DNA of 64,000 nt from Rhabdornis inornatus (GCA_013397075.1 VWZS01006772.1:5709-69708), one strand, 5' to 3'; positions 47,501 to 59,712 are shown, numbered from the stretch's first letter. Notes: generated by a model not told the origin, from the sequence alone. Program-made: numbers and translations.

Positions 47501-47680
47501 GAAAGAATAAACAAGCTGTCCAACAGGATATTCAAAAATAATTCAATAGTATCTTATGCACAGAAAAATGTAAAGCAAGTCATAATGAACTTCAATTAAA
47601 TCCTCAAGGGTTTCATAGAAATTACTGGATTGAAATGGCCAAAAAAGATCAAACCAGAGAAGACCATGGCAGGTAAAATC
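44536..47680. other. Unique intronic sequence
   Basis: This is 3.1 kb without any repeat or exon that I recognise. Confidence 0.45.
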
Positions 47681-47806
47681 CCAGAAGGGTTTGGGTTGGA
47701 AGGGACCTTGAAGTGCCACCCCTGCCACGGCAGGGACACCTCCCACTGTCCCAGGGTGCTCCAAGCCCCATCCAACCCGGCCTTGGACGTTCCAGGGATG
47801 GATCCA
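47681..47806 (-). mobile_element. CR1 LINE 3' terminal fragment, type A
   Basis: ATCCCAGAAGGGTTTGGGTT to GGCCTTGGACGTTCCAGGGA, with about 20 bp missing in the 'atcatccagttccaa' region. Confidence 0.88.
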
Positions 47807-48159
47807 ATGAGGATGAGTGGAAAATAACTTGAAAGTAAAAGTCAGCATCAGCCAAGTGAAGCTTTTTTATCTTGACTGTAAAGCCCCAGAGCAAAACTTG
47901 ATATTCCTGCAGGAAAAGCCAAGGAAAACTTGTCCCGTGTGTTAAAACAGCAAAATAAAAACAGGAGGAGATTTGTGAAGAAAAGGGGAAGGAAAAGACA
48001 GCACCACACTGAGATCACAGTATTTGATATAAATAAAATTCAGATCCTCACAGAGCCCTGGTCACTCTCTGTATATTTATATCCTGGGCACTGCAGAGAA
48101 AAGCTCTGGAGAAGAAAGAAGCTGGAGATACATAAAGACCAAACCCCTGAGAAGAGCTC
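47807..48159. other. Unique intronic sequence
   Basis: A basic 121-codon frame (47930-48295) starts here and runs into the LINE relic; it is not supported as a gene. Confidence 0.4.
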
Positions 48160-48395
48160 TGCGTACAGGAGAGAGGTACACAAAATAATTAAATGTTCAG
48201 AGAAGGTGAGCCAGGCTCTCCTATTTACTCCCTCTCATAATACAAGACCGAGGAAATATTCACTGAACAGTGAAATTGAAAAGCAACAAATTTGAAACCA
48301 ATTAAATGCATAATTAACCTGCAGAACTCATTGCCACAAGTTATCAGCGAAGCCGATCGCTCAGCAAAACCTGAAAAAGTTGAGATGTTTGTATT
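48160..48395 (+). mobile_element. Ancient L3/CR1-like LINE 3' relic
   Basis: The ordered words GAGAAGGTGAGCCAGG, TTACTCCCTCTCATAATACAAGA, 'aatgaaattgaaaagcaac' in diverged form, CATAATTAACCTGCAGAACT and CATTGCCACAAGTTATC follow the well-known 3' region of old amniote L3/CR1-type LINEs. That region has 'cccataatacaagaac', then 'taacctgtggaactcattgccaca'. A segment around the 'ggaagtacttcttcac' position is deleted. It is recognised from memory of the family, without an alignment. Confidence 0.65.
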
Positions 48396-49141
48396 ACCTC
48401 TGAAAACAGCCCCACTTTTACCTTTAAGCTGCCTCAGACTCTGGATTCCTTGGAGCACTAAACATCCTTTAACAATATAGTATTATTATAAAACAATTAA
48501 CAACATTGAAATCTGTCATGTGTCAATTATTCAAGATCATAAGCAGAAGGAAACTCCAAGGAACTCCTTTCTTTCTTGTGGTGTCTGACAAAAACCCCGA
48601 TGTGAGTTCCAAATTTCAGCCCCTTTCAGCTGCTGTGACGCTGTTTTTAAAAAGCCAGGAAAATAAATTAAGTTTAAAATCGACCTTGCCAGCTTTTTTA
48701 ACCACACTCAGGATGAGAATTGATGTGGGGATGACAGATCCACACCCAGAGCTCTGTGCAGAGCTGCCTCTCCTTTTTTGGGGCAACAGCTAAAGGGAGG
48801 GAGGAACTGCTGTTAAATGGAACTCAAGGTATAAAACAAAACAAAGAATCTCATCAGCAGGGAAAATAAGAGTTAATGAGGAATTTAATACTGCTGAGCC
48901 ACAAACCCTTACTGGACCCAATGGCTTGAGCAAGTCTCTGCTCAGAGAATTTCCAACCATCAGCCTCATAATCCTGAACACAGAGAAACCCATGCAGCCA
49001 AAGGAGCAATTTCCAGCCTGGAGAAGAACAAAAGTGCTGAGAAGCACATGGAAGACAGGGACAGCGAGTGATTCCATGTCACAAGGTCACCAAAGGAAAC
49101 ACCATTGGTGGCTCCTCAGGCTTCTCCCTTCCCACTTCCAC
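48396..49141. other. Unique intronic sequence
   Basis: Nothing recognised. Confidence 0.45.
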
Positions 49142-49500
49142 TCTGGGAGAAGAGAAGGATGCAGGGAGAGCTTCCAGCACATTCCGGGGCCTGGAGGGGC
49201 TCCAGGAGAGCTGGAGAGGGACTGGGGACAAGGGACAGAGGGACAGGACACAGGGAATGGCTTCAGATTGGGAAAGGGGAGATTGGGGTGGGATCTTGGG
49301 AATTAGGAATTGCTGGCTGGGCTGGAATTTCCAGAGCAGCTGTGGCTGCCCCTGGATCCCTGGAATGTCCAAGGCCAGGTTGGACATTGGGGTTTGGAGC
49401 AGCCTGGGACAGTGGAAGGTGTCCCTGCCCATGGCAGGGGTGGCACTGAAAGTCCTTTAAGGTCTCTTCCCACCCAAACCATTCTGTGATCCTATGATTT
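49142..49500 (+). mobile_element. CR1 LINE 3' end, type A
   Basis: It starts TGGGAGAAGAGAAGGATGCA and ends AACCATTCTGTGATCCTATGA, the same terminus as the copy at 5633-5950, and is followed by the same 120 bp of flank. Confidence 0.92.
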
Positions 49501-49620
49501 AAGAAGTTCATAAGAGACCTAAATACTCATTTTACAAGGCTTCTTTTCTGAGTCTGACAGCCCTTTGCAACAAAACCCAAAATTTGAGATTATTTCCCCA
49601 ATGCTTGCTGCCTATTTTGC
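49501..49620 (+). repeat. Flank segment shared with 5951-6075
   Basis: CATAAGAGACCTAAATACTC to GCCTATTTTGC. Similarity stops abruptly at TTTTGC, where a different shared segment begins. Confidence 0.85.
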
Positions 49621-49758
49621 AACCTGGGATAATTGGAATCCCAGTGAGGCCAAGTTCATCCAGCACCAGTCACTTTTAGAGCTGTCACAGGAGAGAAATG
49701 TTTTAAATAGGCAAAAAGGAACAAACTGAAGGAATTTTTTGAATGTTAACAGCCGTGT
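49618..49758 (-). repeat. Segment shared, in inverse orientation, with 29088-29352
   Basis: GCAACCTGGGATAATTGGAA reads as the reverse complement of the 29.3 kb copy up to GAATGTTAACAGCCGTGTTTT. It has one AGTGACTGG where the other copy has a 12-bp tandem, and it lacks the other copy's ~110-bp insert. Confidence 0.8.
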
Positions 49759-49767
49759 TTTGTGGAT

Positions 49768-49900
49768 GAGATCTTGGGATGGAATTCCCAGAGAAGCTGT
49801 GGTTGCCCCTGGATCCCTGAAAGTGTCCAAGGCCAGGTTGGAATTGGGGCTTGGAGCAGCCTGGGACAGTGGGGGGTGTCCCCACCCATGGTGCCTTTCC
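49768..49900 (+). mobile_element. CR1 LINE internal fragment, type A, 3' end lost
   Basis: GAGATCTTGGGATGGAATTC to GGGGTGTCCCCACCCATGG. It stops before the terminal ~60 bp of the element. Confidence 0.85.
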
Positions 49901-50769
49901 TGCATTTCCCAAAAACACCCCCAAAAATGAGGAAGCTCCATCCCGTGCAGGATGAGGAGCTGTGCTCTTGGTTCAACTCCTTGTGCAGCCTCAGGGAAGA
50001 TTTCTTTCCTTTCCTTCTCCTTTTTCAGGCTCTCAGGGATGTTTGCCAGGAGGCTGAGGGCGTCTCTGCAGCACCTGGAGTCTCCACAATCCATGCATTT
50101 TCTAAAGGAGCACCATTATTTTAACACAAATGTTTTTTCTGTTGTGGGTGAGAGCGTCTGGAAGGGAAAGCAAACACTTGAAAGTGCTTTCTAAAAAACA
50201 GGTTTCATCCCAGTCAATAGGATGCTTCAGGAAAACAGAAGCTGTCAAGTACTTCTATAATAATGGGGAGGAAAAAACCCCACCTTCTTTTGGGATGTCA
50301 ATTTTTATACAATCTTTATGTGCTGCCCAGCGCTGTGAGTGCTCAAAAGCAAAGCTCTCTGCTGGATTTGTGAAGTGTTATTTTTTTCCTGCTTGCCTCC
50401 AATCTATTTGTCATGCAACACAGCCTGTCCTAGCCCACAGAGAGAATTAATGCTTAATTTTCTAAACGTGGAGAGACACACCAACTATTTGCACAAGTAA
50501 TGCCACTGGTATTTGCATGAAATTGAGAACGGCAAAGAGTTGTTCAAATTAGATTAATTTGGAAATCATAGAAGAGTTACAACTTTGCTCTGTCCTTTAA
50601 GAGGAAGAGGAAAAATCTGCAGAACAAAACATGACTGATCATAAATAGAGAAAACGATTTCATAAAATGTTTATTCATCCTTTATAACAGAGTACACGAC
50701 ACCCTGCTGATTCAGGTTATTAAACAAGATGTGGCTCTGCAATGAAACAGGAAAATCACCTGGGCTAGG
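49901..50769. other. Unique intronic sequence
   Basis: Nothing recognised. The pyrimidine run CTTTCCTTTCCTTCTCCTTTTTCAG at 50005-50030 resembles a plus-strand acceptor, but no coding match follows. Confidence 0.4.
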
Positions 50770-50975
50770 GATTGCAGGAATTCTTCCCTGGGAGGGTGGG
50801 GAGGGCTGGAATGGAATTGCCAGAGCAGCTGTGGCTGCCCTGGATCCCTGAAGTGTCCAAGACCAGGTTGGACATTGGGCTTGGAGCACCCTGGGACAGT
50901 GGAAAGTGTCTCTGTCATGGCAGGGGGTGGAACTGGATGACCTTCAAGTTCACTTCCACCCCACTCTAAAGAGAT
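50770..50975 (+). mobile_element. CR1 LINE 3' end, type A
   Basis: GATTGCAGGAATTCTTCCCT to CACTTCCACCCCACTCTAAAG. The terminal 8-bp motif is absent. Confidence 0.85.
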
Positions 50976-51389
50976 TCTCCTTTTTAGAAATGTTAGGACT
51001 AGAGGAGTAACAAATACAACAGAGCTTAAGAGATTTCAAAAAGAAATTTCAAAAGGGGGAAAAAAATACGTTTTTGCAGCGCAGGAAACAAGAAATTGTA
51101 TTACATGTATTATACATAGCTATAATTACATTTAATTGCCTTGCTACTAGTGATCCCACCTATCAGTGTGGTAACTCAGATATCCAAGCTCACCTGGCAC
51201 TCTGCCTTTATTTAACACAAATACCCATGGATGGAGAGGCTAAAAACCCTGGTTTTCCAAGAGAAATCCCACTTTTCTCACAATAAATCTGATTCTGTAG
51301 CAATCTCTGATGTTACAAAATTATATAAAAATTATTTATATGCAGGAAAATACTCACAAGGATTTTCTGGTGCATTTGGAATTATGGCA
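50976..51389. other. Unique intronic sequence
   Basis: Nothing recognised. Confidence 0.4.
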
Positions 51390-51765
51390 TCACAGAAGGG
51401 TTTGGGTTGGAAGGGACCTTCACATCCCCCAGTGCCCCCCCTGCCATGGCAGGGACACCTTCCACTGTCCCAGGTGCTCCCAGCCCCAATGTCCAACCTT
51501 TCCTTGGACATTCCAGGGATCCAGGGGCAGCCACAGCTGCTCTGGCAATTCCAGCCCAGACAGCAATTCCTAATTCCCCAATCTCCCCTTTTCCTATCTG
51601 AAGCCATTCCCTGTGTCCTGTCCCTCTGTCCCTTGTCCCCAGTCCCTCTCCAGCTCTCCTGGAGCCCCTCCAGGCCCTGGAATGTGCTGGAAGCTCTCCC
51701 TGGATCCTTCTCCTCTCCATGTGAGCACCCCCAGTTTTCTCCATCACAGAGGGGCTCCAGCCCTG
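51390..51765 (-). mobile_element. CR1 LINE 3' end, type A
   Basis: CATCACAGAAGGGTTTGGGT opens the antisense copy. It runs to CTCCATGTGAGCACCCCCAG, with a decayed 5' edge (TTTTCTCCATCACAGAGGGGCTCCAGCCC). Confidence 0.9.
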
Positions 51766-54700
51766 ATTTTAAACAGATAAAATCTGTATTTTAACCTTTC
51801 CAGACCCAGCCAGTTCTGGGCAATAACAATTTTTCACTCCTCTCTTTATTCCATGGAACTTGATGGCCACATTCCATCTCTAGGGCTGTAATTTCCACGC
51901 CCAAGTTAAATTTTGTTTGGGCACTGAGATCCTGACAAGGAAACTTTGGTAGAAGCACAATTTCATTCCTGCCAGTGACTTTCAGCTCCCAGACACTCCA
52001 GAGAAAAGGTGGAATCATGGATCTCTGTTCTGTAGAATATCAGCCCAGGTGCACAAATTCAGCTGCTATAAACTAAAATTCAAGAGAGTTTTGTTTGCTC
52101 CTGTGAAAGCTTAATTTGTAACACAAAGTGAGCAATAATCTTATTTAATGATGGGGAAAAACCTCATACTTCCTGAAACTTAACTGGAGTTGATTAAGAA
52201 AAAAACAGACACAGCAGTTTTCCCTGAAATTTAAACTGTGGGGGTTCAAAATCTCAACAGAAACATGAATTTTCATTTTTCTAAATCTATACCAAAAAGT
52301 GCAAAATGCACACGGTCTGTGCTCCACATAAACAGAGCTGCTGCACCAATGAAGTCTTAAAAATAACCCAAAAAACCCCAAAAAACTGAGATAAAACCAA
52401 TGAGCAATTCTCAGAGTGGAATGTGCCTATTCAAACCAGACATTTTTATAATATTTGATTTTTTCAGGGAGTTGTGGAGGTCTCACCTTTCAGAGGTTTT
52501 ACTTCTACATTACTCTAAAAACCAGAGAAATATTCTAGACGACACATTTTTATTCCCAAATCAATATTCTTGCAGTAAACAAGTAGATTTTCAAGGAACC
52601 ACAGAAGTATTTAATGTTCAGGATGCCCAAATTAAATGAGAGCCAATAACAGAGCTGTGGTCAAGTGACATAAAAAATGCAGGTAGGGATTTGGAATTCT
52701 TAATTCCACCAGAATTAAGCTGGGAAGCAAACACAGCTGGATTTTTTGTTGTGCTTTAGGCACACAAGTGGATTTTTTCCTCACTCTGAGTATAAAATTT
52801 TGCATATCTATGTCCATGATTAGACATAAATATATGTATATTATTATAAATGTATTTATTGTTTCTATTTATTCATATATATTTATATAATTTTAAAATT
52901 TGTTTTTAATATATTTCTTTTTATTTATGTCTACACTTAATTTACTACCTAACTACAAATCTACCCCTGAATTTTATGGGACCAGACATTGATATTTTTA
53001 CAAGGGTTTTTTTGTTTATTTTTAATACAACAGGGAGTGTCAAAGTCCTTGGATTTCCTCCTTTCTTAGCTCCTCAAAAAACTCCAAAGCTTTAACACAA
53101 ACATTCCCAAACTGCTCAAAAGTGACAAAAATACTTTAAATGGTTCAAAAAATGAACCAAAGAAAAGAAAATCTGAAGACAAAGTTTCACCCTTGTAGCT
53201 GGAGGTATAAAATTGTATAAAATTGTATAAAATAATTAAAATGGGGTGCAAGCTCAGGTACACTCAGGGTGTTTTGAGCTCCATGAGAGGAATCACTTTT
53301 ATCCTCCTATTCCCTGAGTATAATTTAGTTTTTCTGTCTGTTATTTAGGGGAGGAATAATTATGCCAAGAATTTGATTTCCCTCTCTGCTTGCAGACATA
53401 TTTACATGTAAAAAATCCTAAAAAATTTCTTAGAAGTTGAGTAGCAGAGATGGTAAAACCCCAAGCACAGCTCCTGATCCTGACATGTTCTCAGAGCAAG
53501 ACTGATAAATCAAGAAGACACAGAAATGCAAGAATTATGGAAAAATGGAAATAAAATGGGGGGAAAAAATTAGGAAGTGGCAAGAAAACACAAAAGGCTG
53601 ATAAAATTCTCTTCCTGAAGGCCACAAAAGGTTTGCTGGGGAGGTGGGTGAGCAGGCAGGAGACAGAAAGGTTCTCCCTGAACATTATTATTATTTATTT
53701 ATTTCCATAAAACTCAGGTTAGAAGCTCCATCCCCATAGGGATAAATCCCTGCCTTAGCAGGAAATCAGGAATCCTGGAAGGAGAACATGAGAATCTGCA
53801 GCTCTGGGATCTGGAATAAAGACAGAGCAGGATTCTCCTTCCACTTCTCACCTCAATTCTCACCTTTGGACACCAACAAGGAAACGGGAAAGGAGCAGAA
53901 CATCTTTTTTATAACTCCAATTTTGTAATTCATATCATTCCAAATTTCTCATTTATAAAAACAACTGGACAAGAAGAGCTGAGCCAGCAGCTGATTCCCT
54001 CAGCATGGAGGGCAGGAGGTAACAAAACCTTTTTTTTTTGGTTTCAAGTTTTAAAAATCAGATTTGTGATGTGCCATCAAGGAAAAGAACCAAAAAGGAG
54101 CAAATAAAGGCAAGAAAACTTCAGAAAACACAGTCAAAGGTGACAAAATCCCAAATTAGGGCTTAAGAACTTGATTTATCAAAAAAACACTGGGAATTGC
54201 AAATGGAAGAAGGGAATTTTCTTCTTTTCTGGTGGATCTTTTTCTTTATTTATTTAAGATATGGATGGATTTTTTAAAATTAAGATGCACCCACAGCATG
54301 AAGAATGGAGATACAATCATGCTGCTCTTTTCCTCGGGATGTCTGCAGTAAAATGATTTCTATTATTTTCAGAGGTACCAAAAAAAATGCTCAGAAATTC
54401 ATAATTACTCTTGTAAGCAATTCAAAGATTGCCCTGGTATTAAAAAAAAAAAACAAACCCTGTGGATAAAAAGGAATGAAAACATTTAAGAGAATAAGTT
54501 AAATGGAGTAGGTTAATTATTTGTATTATCTTATCACTGAGGTTTAGACAATCATAAACCCATAATAGCAAGGAAATTTAGATTTAAAGGAGAAATTAGG
54601 TCTATAACCTTACCCACTTGCCTGAATATCACATTTTTAAAATATTAATGATCTGCTTATGAAAAATATGAGATCAGAACCATCTCAGCACAGTGCAGAG

Positions 54701-56297
54701 GGAGGCTGGATCCCCACTCATTGTGAAACCATTCCCACTAATGGAAGCACTCTGGAATTCCATCAATGAAAGTCATTAGCATAAAACCTGGCTCCACTCT
54801 GCCCTACTCCATTCTCCCCAAAACATGGATCTATTTATAGAGAAAAATTATTTACATTTTACACCAGAGCCCACCTTTGGGATAGGTCTCAAACATCACT
54901 TCAGGCTCAAGAGGCAAAGTTCAAGGGATCTTTTCCAAAATCGTTGGTGCTGGCCCCAGAATTCCTTAAAAGCTTCATAAGGAACAAAAATTATGTCAAA
55001 TAATCAAGTTACAAACACTCCTTATTTAATAGCTTTGAGTGATTCTTGTTAGCACAGCTTTTTCCTGCTTTAAATAAACGACAAAGTTTTTTATTTGGGT
55101 TTTTTTTAGAACTATGGAGTTTATTTTTATGTAGAAATATTAAAAATATAAAAATAAAAAAAGCCAAGCACTCAGCACGCAACAAAACCCAGCCATGCAA
55201 GCTCCACATGCCCACAGAGAGATCTAAGGCAGGAACAAATTAATTTAATGTTATTATTTGAAGGGCCAGGACTGGAAAGAGCTGCTGAACATTTGTGGGG
55301 AACCTGTGTCACTTTGATCTGCATTGTCACAGAAAAAGCCATGACAAGTTTTCAAATTAAAACCATTCCTAATAAATGAAAGCAGGGAAGAGAACTCTGA
55401 GGATTAAATGTGGTCAGAAGAGTCAGAGAGTGAAAATAAATAAGAATTTTCTACAGCGCTCTCCCACCATGTCAGATCCTTATTTTTCCTAAATTTTGTC
55501 CTAAAATTATTTTTAATCACTACATCCATGAAATGCATGGTGGAAGGAGGAATGCTCAGTAAAATATCAGCTGTGCCTGATGTCATTCTGCCCCTGACTC
55601 CAGTGCAACTGTGACCAAGAATTAAATCAATCCAGGAAGAGAAGCAGGAACTTTTCTGCTCTAAAATTAAAAATCAGAGGGCAGGAGTTTCATTTTCCCA
55701 CCTGTTAGTACAGCAGGGTTCATTTAATCCATTCCTCTGCATTTCAATCTCTATTTCCAGAAAAAAAAAACAACTGGAAGTGACAATTATATAGAATATT
55801 TGATCAGCACTGGTGCTGGGAATGCAAGGCAATCAATGCTCACTCATAAACAACCCAGATTAATGTATTAAATATATTAAAATTAAAATATTGTGATAAT
55901 TCAACCCTAGGGTAACTTCAAGTTGGTGTCTTCAAAATCCTTTTTTATTAATTTTCTGTGCTCCAAGCAGTATCTTAGTGATGATCATGTGAAGATCTCC
56001 ACCAAAAGCCAAGAAAAAATCATTAATTCAAAATACAGTTTTGGGGAGAGGTTTTTGTTTTGTTTTATTTGGGGGAGGGTTGGGTTTTATTGTTTGTTTT
56101 GTTTTTTTTCTCAGAACTAAGCTTTTTTTCACTGTTTGAACCTTTCCATTGTAAAGATGCACTAAATCTACACAAAAAAATACTTTGAAGAACACACACA
56201 AAACCCCAAAAATCTCTGCCATCATTTAAAATTCAACACTCCAATGGTGTTAAACACAAATATCAAGTGTTTTATCAGTATTGTCAGTGAAATAATG
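51766..56297. other. Unique AT-rich intronic sequence
   Basis: This 4.5 kb is the longest repeat-poor stretch in the window. It has an AT-rich tract at 52815-52925 and a 10-bp tandem AATTGTATAA at 53207-53235. No exon was found on either strand. Confidence 0.45.
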
Positions 56298-56463
56298 AGC
56301 ATTGGAACAGGGTGTCCAGGGCAGTCCCCATTCCTGCAGGGATTTAAAGCCCTGTGGAGGTGGCACTTGGGGACATGGGTCAGTGGTGGCCTTGGCAGTG
56401 CTGGGAATGGTTGGATTCAATCTTGGAGGGCTTTTCCAACCTAAATAATTCTATGATTATATG
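56298..56463 (+). mobile_element. CR1 LINE 3' end, type B
   Basis: GCATTGGAACAGGGTGTCCA, then AAGCCCTGTGGAGGTGGCAC. It ends AATAATTCTATGATTATATGA with two 8-bp terminal motifs. Confidence 0.88.
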
Positions 56464-56604
56464 AGAGAGTTCCGAAGTCTCAGGTGCTGCAAACTGCAGA
56501 TGATAATTTCATTCTTAATATCTGCAGATATATTTTTTAAAAAGATTTTTTGGAACGATCTTGGCTTTGCAGAATTCTGGATTGGCTCTGGTATCATCCC
56601 AAAG

Positions 56605-57434
56605 CTGAGTGCAAACACCCCAAAGTGATGATTTGGAACCAAATACTGTGATCAGATACAGTTTGTTGTCTAAATTTGTTATAATTGAACTGATTTTTTC
56701 ACTTCTGCCTGCAAGTTTGAGCTCGTTTCATGTATTCTGCTGCAGTATTCCAGAACAAGGCAGTGCTGAGCTCAAGGCAAAGTTGCAAATTCCCAGAAAT
56801 ATCTGAAATCAAATCTGATGGAGTTATAAAAGCAAAAATTCATGAGCTGCTCCTGAAGATACCAATTTTTAGCAGCCTTGAGTGCAGGTTCTTTTAGCTG
56901 TGCTTGGTTTTTTGGTTATTTCTTATTGCTCAATGGACCTCAAATTCATGATTTATTCCCCAAGAAACAAAAGAATGAGTAATTTGGGATCAAAAGGATC
57001 CCTCTCCAAAAATGAGCAGAGGCTGAAGCACTGAAAGCAGCAGCTGCTTCTCCATCCCCACCAAAAGGCAGCATCAGCACCTGAGCTGAGTCCTACAAAT
57101 ACAAACTCAACCTCACCAGAGCATCCAGAAATAACCAAAAAACCAAGCACAGCCAGGAAGGACCTGCTAAAAATGGGTAACTTCAGGAGCAGCTAAAGAA
57201 TTTGTGCTTTTTTAACTCCAGCAAATTTGATTTAAGATATTTCTGGGAGTTTGAGTCTTTGCCTGGACCTCAGCACTGCCCAGTTCTGGAATTCTGCAGC
57301 AGAAAACATCAAATGAGCTCAGACTTGAAAGCAGAAGTGAAAACATCAGTTCAACTAAAACAAATTTAGTCAACAAAATGTATCTGACCACAGTGTTTGG
57401 TCCCAAATCATCAGTTTGGTGCTTTCCTAATGCA
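56605..57434. repeat. Long imperfect inverted repeat, arms ~310 bp, loop ~205 bp
   Basis: The left arm (about 56605-56922) and the reverse complement of the right arm (about 57128-57434) match along their length, roughly 80-88% by eye. Examples are GATGATTTGG(A/G)ACCAAA, TTCACTTCTGC, TTCTGCTGCAG, CCCAGAAATATCT, AGCTGCTCCTGAAG and CTGTGCTTGGTTTTTTGGTTATTTC. Small indels occur near 56880-56900. It is neither CR1 nor any element I recognise. A transcript across it could fold into a long hairpin. Confidence 0.92.
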
Positions 57435-57546
57435 CATTCTCCCTTCAGCTCCACTATTTAAAAAAAAACAGAAAAATCACCTTTAGGGACCAAAATCATA
57501 AAACAACCAAAGAAAAACCAAAATATTTTGCCACTGCAGGCCTGAT

Positions 57547-57628
57547 CTAGTGGAAGGTGTCCCTGCCCATGGCACTGCACGATCTTTAAGGTCCTTCAAA
57601 CCCAACCCATTCCATTATTCTATGAAAT
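57547..57628 (+). mobile_element. CR1 LINE 3' terminal fragment
   Basis: AGTGGAAGGTGTCCCTGCCC to AACCCATTCCATTATTCTATGA. The middle 'ggcaggggtgg' is deleted. Confidence 0.85.
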
Positions 57629-59712
57629 TAAAACAAGTTTTGATGAAAAATTCCTTCCTCCCACCCACACCCATCCTTTGTGCCCATGAAAATATTGCAG
57701 ACCTGATGGTGACAAGTCCAGCACATGGCATCCACAACATGGCAATTTCTCTCTTTTCACTCCAATTGTGTTCAATTATTATCTTTTATGTGGCCAACTG
57801 TTACAGGGATGACACCCAAACGATCAGGGAAGGTCATGTAAAAGGAAATTAAAGACAGGAACAATGATTATTGAAGGCTCAGTTTGATGAACCTCATTCT
57901 CTGAAATTATTCCCTGTCTGAACCCCCATCAGCACTCACCAGTTCAAGTTCCAGCCTGGTTTCCTCCAAGAAATTTTTATTATTAACTGCAGCTCTTAAT
58001 ATTAAATTTGCTGAGGTAAAAACAAGCTGATGGAGACACAGCCATGTTTTGAAATTAAAGTGCCACTACGGGTCATGCTGAAAAATAAAATGATGGAAGA
58101 AATTCTGTGTACAAAAGATCTTGCCCAACCTCTGAGTTCAAGAGCCTGAAAAAGATGCAATTTCAGGCAATTCTGTGTATTTTTAAGGACTGGCAAGAAG
58201 CATTAAGATAAAGAAATCCTCCAGACATACAAAATGCATTCCTGCAGGTGTAGAGTTCTTCATGGGCACTTTAAAAAATAACCCAAAAATAAAATATCTG
58301 TGCTGGGGAAAAAGAGATTCCATGGAGTGATCAGTGCAGGGCTGGAATTGCTAAATTGTCATCCACAGGTTTTAGTTGTCCATAAAATCAGCCAAAATTA
58401 TGGTTTTTTGGAAAAATTACATCTTTAAAACTACTTTTTTCAAGTACAACATGTTATTGGTCAAAGTCACGTTCATTCTATTTTTATTATGCTCAATTTG
58501 AATTTCCAAAAGAAAAATATTTCAAACAATAAAGAATGGCTAAAATATCTCTATTTGTAAATATTTAACTCAGTATTGGTTGTATTCTGCTTAGTTTGAT
58601 ACCCTCCAGCTTGAAAAGAATTTTCCCCATAAGCAGAGAAGGAAATAAAAGACAACTAATAACGGGAAAAAAATCTCTATTTGCTTTCTGAACTATTTTT
58701 CTCTCAAAGCTTGTCAGTTTGCAGCCCCTCAAAGCCTTCTCTGAGTAAAGATATGAATGAAGAATTCTGGAAATGAAAGCTGGAATGTTGCTGCACTGCA
58801 GGGATTTGCCACATGGGGGATCCCAAAGTGAATGGACTTGAAAGGAAGTCGGGGGGAAAAAGCCATGAGATGATGACATGGAAAAGATGGAAAATTCAGA
58901 GTTTACATTTAAAAAAGGACAAATCCAACCAGATGTCTATAAACATGGAAATGTGTTGTTCACTAAGTAGCTTTAGAAAAATATCCTTTTTTTTGTCCTC
59001 CTCTGAAGGCAGAGCTATACAGGTAAATTGCTTCTGGCAGTATAAAATGATAAAAAGTCCATAATTTTATTTCTTTTCAGTATTTTAATCTTTTCTATTT
59101 TGCACAGATGTCAACTTAAAAATGAATTATCCATCTGTGAATGCATGCCCACACAGAAATGGATGCATGGGCATTAGCACACATGTCAAATCTCTATTTC
59201 ATGCTTAATATTTTCACTATTATTTCAAGAATTCACATTTATTCACACCTAGGAGTAAGTCTGAGGTCTAAACCATACCACATTTCATTCCTTGAGTAAA
59301 TTAAATTTTGTTTCACTTCACTGCTATGGATGTAGGGGTGGGAAGGAGGAAGAGTTTTTTTGCTGGAACTGAGATTGGTACCAATAATTTGGGCATTAAT
59401 TTCTACTTTTTGTATTCCTAACACCTTTAACATCCCTTAGACTTCAGCAGAGCTCAGCACACAGATGGCAGCTGCTCTCAAAGAAAAAAATACATGAAAA
59501 GGCCACGTTTAAAAACATTTACTGTCCAAGGGAAGTGATAGAAGACATGGATAAAAATCCCATTTTTTCATCATTATATGTCAATGTCTGTTTATTTAAC
59601 TTTATTAACAATTTGGAAGGAGATCTTTCTGAGGCCAGTACTTGATAAAAACTGCACTACTATAAATGGTATTTTAAAAAGGATTTTAGATGAAAGCCTC
59701 AGAATAATTCAA
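57629..59712. other. Unique intronic sequence with one exon-like segment
   Basis: Nothing definite is coding. A 71-bp segment with canonical splice signals on the minus strand (57940-58010) is discussed as a finding. Confidence 0.45.

Noticed and set aside
47930..48295. Basic 121-codon frame
   Set aside because: Its second half overlaps the ancient LINE relic and it has no recognisable domain.
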